A stretch of DNA of 64,000 nucleotides. Origin: Vulcanimicrobiota bacterium (GTDB taxonomy: Bacteria; Vulcanimicrobiota; Vulcanimicrobiia; Vulcanimicrobiales; Vulcanimicrobiaceae). Below are positions 62,670 to 64,000 of this stretch, piece by piece. Made by a program: the position numbers and the translations under genes. The notes under the pieces are model-generated. The model had not been told where the DNA came from and searched no databases. It was given only the letters and a program-made list of their open reading frames with translations. The stretch is from assembly GCA_003140215.1 (NCBI GenBank), contig PLJL01000004.1:261062-325061 (forward strand), given 5' to 3'. Every line of letters begins with the position of its first letter. Position 1 is the first letter of the stretch.

Positions 62670-63983
62670 ATGCACCCCGATCGTCGAAAGTTCTTGCAAC
62701 TCTCCGCCGCCGGCATCGGCGCCGGTGCGCTGGCGGGGGGCCTTCCCACACTCGCCTCCGCGGCTGACTCGCCGTTCAAGCCGGAGAAGGGCGCGTCGCT
62801 GCAGCTGCTGCGCTGGACGGCGTTCGTCCCGAGCGATCAGACGATTTGGGACGAGAACACGAAGAAGTTCTCCGCCGCGACCGGCGTGCCGGTGTCGATC
62901 CAGTCGCTGTCCTGGAACGACATGGGTCCGAAAGGCGCGCTCGCCGCGCAGGTCGGCTCCGGCCCGGACATCATCATGGGCTGGAACGACGACCCGTTCG
63001 TGTATCCGGACAAGCTGGTCGACATGACCGACCTCGTGGACAACATGGGCCGCGCGCATGGCGGGTGGTACGACAACGCGCGATCGTACTGCTACGATCA
63101 GGACGTCAAGCGCTGGGTGTCGCTTCCGGTCGGGTGCACCGGCAACGCGCTGAACTATCGCAAGAGCTGGGTCAAGGAAGCCGGCTACGCCGAGTTCCCC
63201 AAAGACCTTGACGGGATGCTGAAGCTCGCGCGCGTGCTGAAGAAGAACGGCCATCCGCCGGGCTTCGCGCTCGGCCACGCCGTCGGCGACGCGAACAGCT
63301 GGACCCATTGGATCCTGTGGGCGTACGGCGGCAAGCAGGCGAACCCCGACAACTCGATCGCGATCAACTCGGCCGAGACGGTCAACGCGCTCGAGTACGC
63401 CCGTCAGCTCTCCGAGACGTTCATCGACGGCGTTGCCGGCTGGGACGACTCCAGCAACAATAAGGCGTTTGCCGGCGGCAAAATCGGCATGACGATGAAC
63501 GGGATCAGCATCTGGTATAACGGGAAGAAAGACACGCCCGAGATCTTCCCCGACTTCGCCAACGTGACGCCGCCGATGGGACCCGTCAAGACGCCCACGG
63601 TCTCGAACAACTTCACCTCTGCGTTCATCTTCAAGTACAGCAAGTATCCGAACGCGGCCAAAGAGTATCTCCGCTTCATGCTCGACAAGCCGCAGGCGGA
63701 GCGTTGGGTCACCGAGATGAAGGGCTACGTCACGCCCGCCCTCAAGGCGTACGCCGATCTGCCGATCTGGACGTCCGACCCGAACATCACGCCGTATCGC
63801 GACGCCCTCGCGCACGCGAAGTACGACGGGTACAACGGCAAGCCGGGCAAGGCCGCCGCACAGGCGCTCGATGAGTTCGTGATCGTCGACATGTTCGCGG
63901 ACGTGTGTGTGAACAAGATGACGGCCAAGGACGCCGCCAAGAAGGCGGAAGGCAAGCTGCAGACGATTTACAAGCGGGCGTGA
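62670..63983 (+). CDS. Family 1 extracellular solute-binding protein (ABC sugar type)
   Basis: 437 residues. An RRKFLQLSAAGIGAGALAGG Tat signal is followed by a type II binding fold (LQLLRWTAFVPSDQTIWDEN, SGPDIIMGWNDDPF, AFAGGKIGMTMNGISIWYN, YLRFMLDKPQAERWV). A GTG one codon earlier (62667) sits closer to AGAGGAAG and is an alternative start. It is typical of sugar or oligosaccharide importers; the permeases would lie beyond the window edge. Confidence 0.9.
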   Translation: MHPDRRKFLQLSAAGIGAGALAGGLPTLASAADSPFKPEKGASLQLLRWTAFVPSDQTIWDENTKKFSAATGVPVSIQSLSWNDMGPKGALAAQVGSGPDIIMGWNDDPFVYPDKLVDMTDLVDNMGRAHGGWYDNARSYCYDQDVKRWVSLPVGCTGNALNYRKSWVKEAGYAEFPKDLDGMLKLARVLKKNGHPPGFALGHAVGDANSWTHWILWAYGGKQANPDNSIAINSAETVNALEYARQLSETFIDGVAGWDDSSNNKAFAGGKIGMTMNGISIWYNGKKDTPEIFPDFANVTPPMGPVKTPTVSNNFTSAFIFKYSKYPNAAKEYLRFMLDKPQAERWVTEMKGYVTPALKAYADLPIWTSDPNITPYRDALAHAKYDGYNGKPGKAAAQALDEFVIVDMFADVCVNKMTAKDAAKKAEGKLQTIYKRA

Positions 63984-64000
63984 CCTCGCGGGCGCCGCTG

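Overview
The window is a GC-rich chromosomal segment from a diderm bacterium. FabZ, a haem c/porin-like barrel protein and many secreted proteins point to an outer membrane, and MurE carries the DNPR motif of meso-diaminopimelate peptidoglycan. The gene content and style (dcw cluster with a CofE-like gene, dispersed 'GTCACCCTGAGCCC..' hairpin repeats, many overlapping start/stop codons) would fit an uncultivated lineage such as Eremiobacterota/Vulcanimicrobiota. That placement is an inference. No rRNA, tRNA or CRISPR was seen.

Layout. 1-9.3 kb is a stress/energy block: universal stress proteins, a P-type ATPase and an AI-2E-type permease; then an OmpR-type response regulator, a 58-residue HisKA-only microprotein and acetate kinase in one overlapping operon; then two SRPBCC-like paralogs and a CuA cupredoxin coupled to a CxxCH barrel protein. 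10.1-21.9 kb is the dcw operon, mraZ-rsmH-ftsL-ftsI-murE-murF-cofE-like-mraY-murD-ftsW plus a secreted protein. It is driven from a recognisable promoter with four phased MraZ boxes and closed by an intrinsic terminator. 22.2-27.6 kb holds a hicB with a hicA remnant, an XRE gene coupled to fabZ, a tectonin-like lipoprotein and a propeller/LytM fusion. 28.2-32.8 kb completes the wall set: murG-murC-murB-ddl. ftsQ, ftsA and ftsZ are not in the window.

Directly after ddl lies an AT-richer restriction-modification island (32.8-36.2 kb): XRE controller, putative type II nuclease, C5 methyltransferase, an 80-residue protein and a Vsr endonuclease. Two palindromes of the form CCTTGA-N4-TCAAGG precede the controller/nuclease and the methyltransferase. 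Next to it (36.5-38.4 kb) is the most unusual gene of the window: a LigD-polymerase-like domain with degenerate catalytic motifs joined to a winged helix and an intact-looking PD-(D/E)XK nuclease. A decayed copy of its 3' end lies 0.9 kb downstream.

38.5-49.8 kb is an accessory zone of secreted proteins, small membrane proteins, duplicated lipoproteins, a frameshifted gene, a papain-like protease paired with a secreted hydrolase, and an orphan HigA. 49.9-64 kb is catabolic/transport: an amidohydrolase with a complete branched-chain amino-acid-type ABC transporter, a DapA-family aldolase/lyase, an OPT transporter, a sugar-acid dehydratase and a family 1 solute-binding protein.

A dispersed hairpin repeat occurs at least ten times, always in the same orientation. 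It often supplies start or stop codons of genes and in one case sits in frame inside murE.
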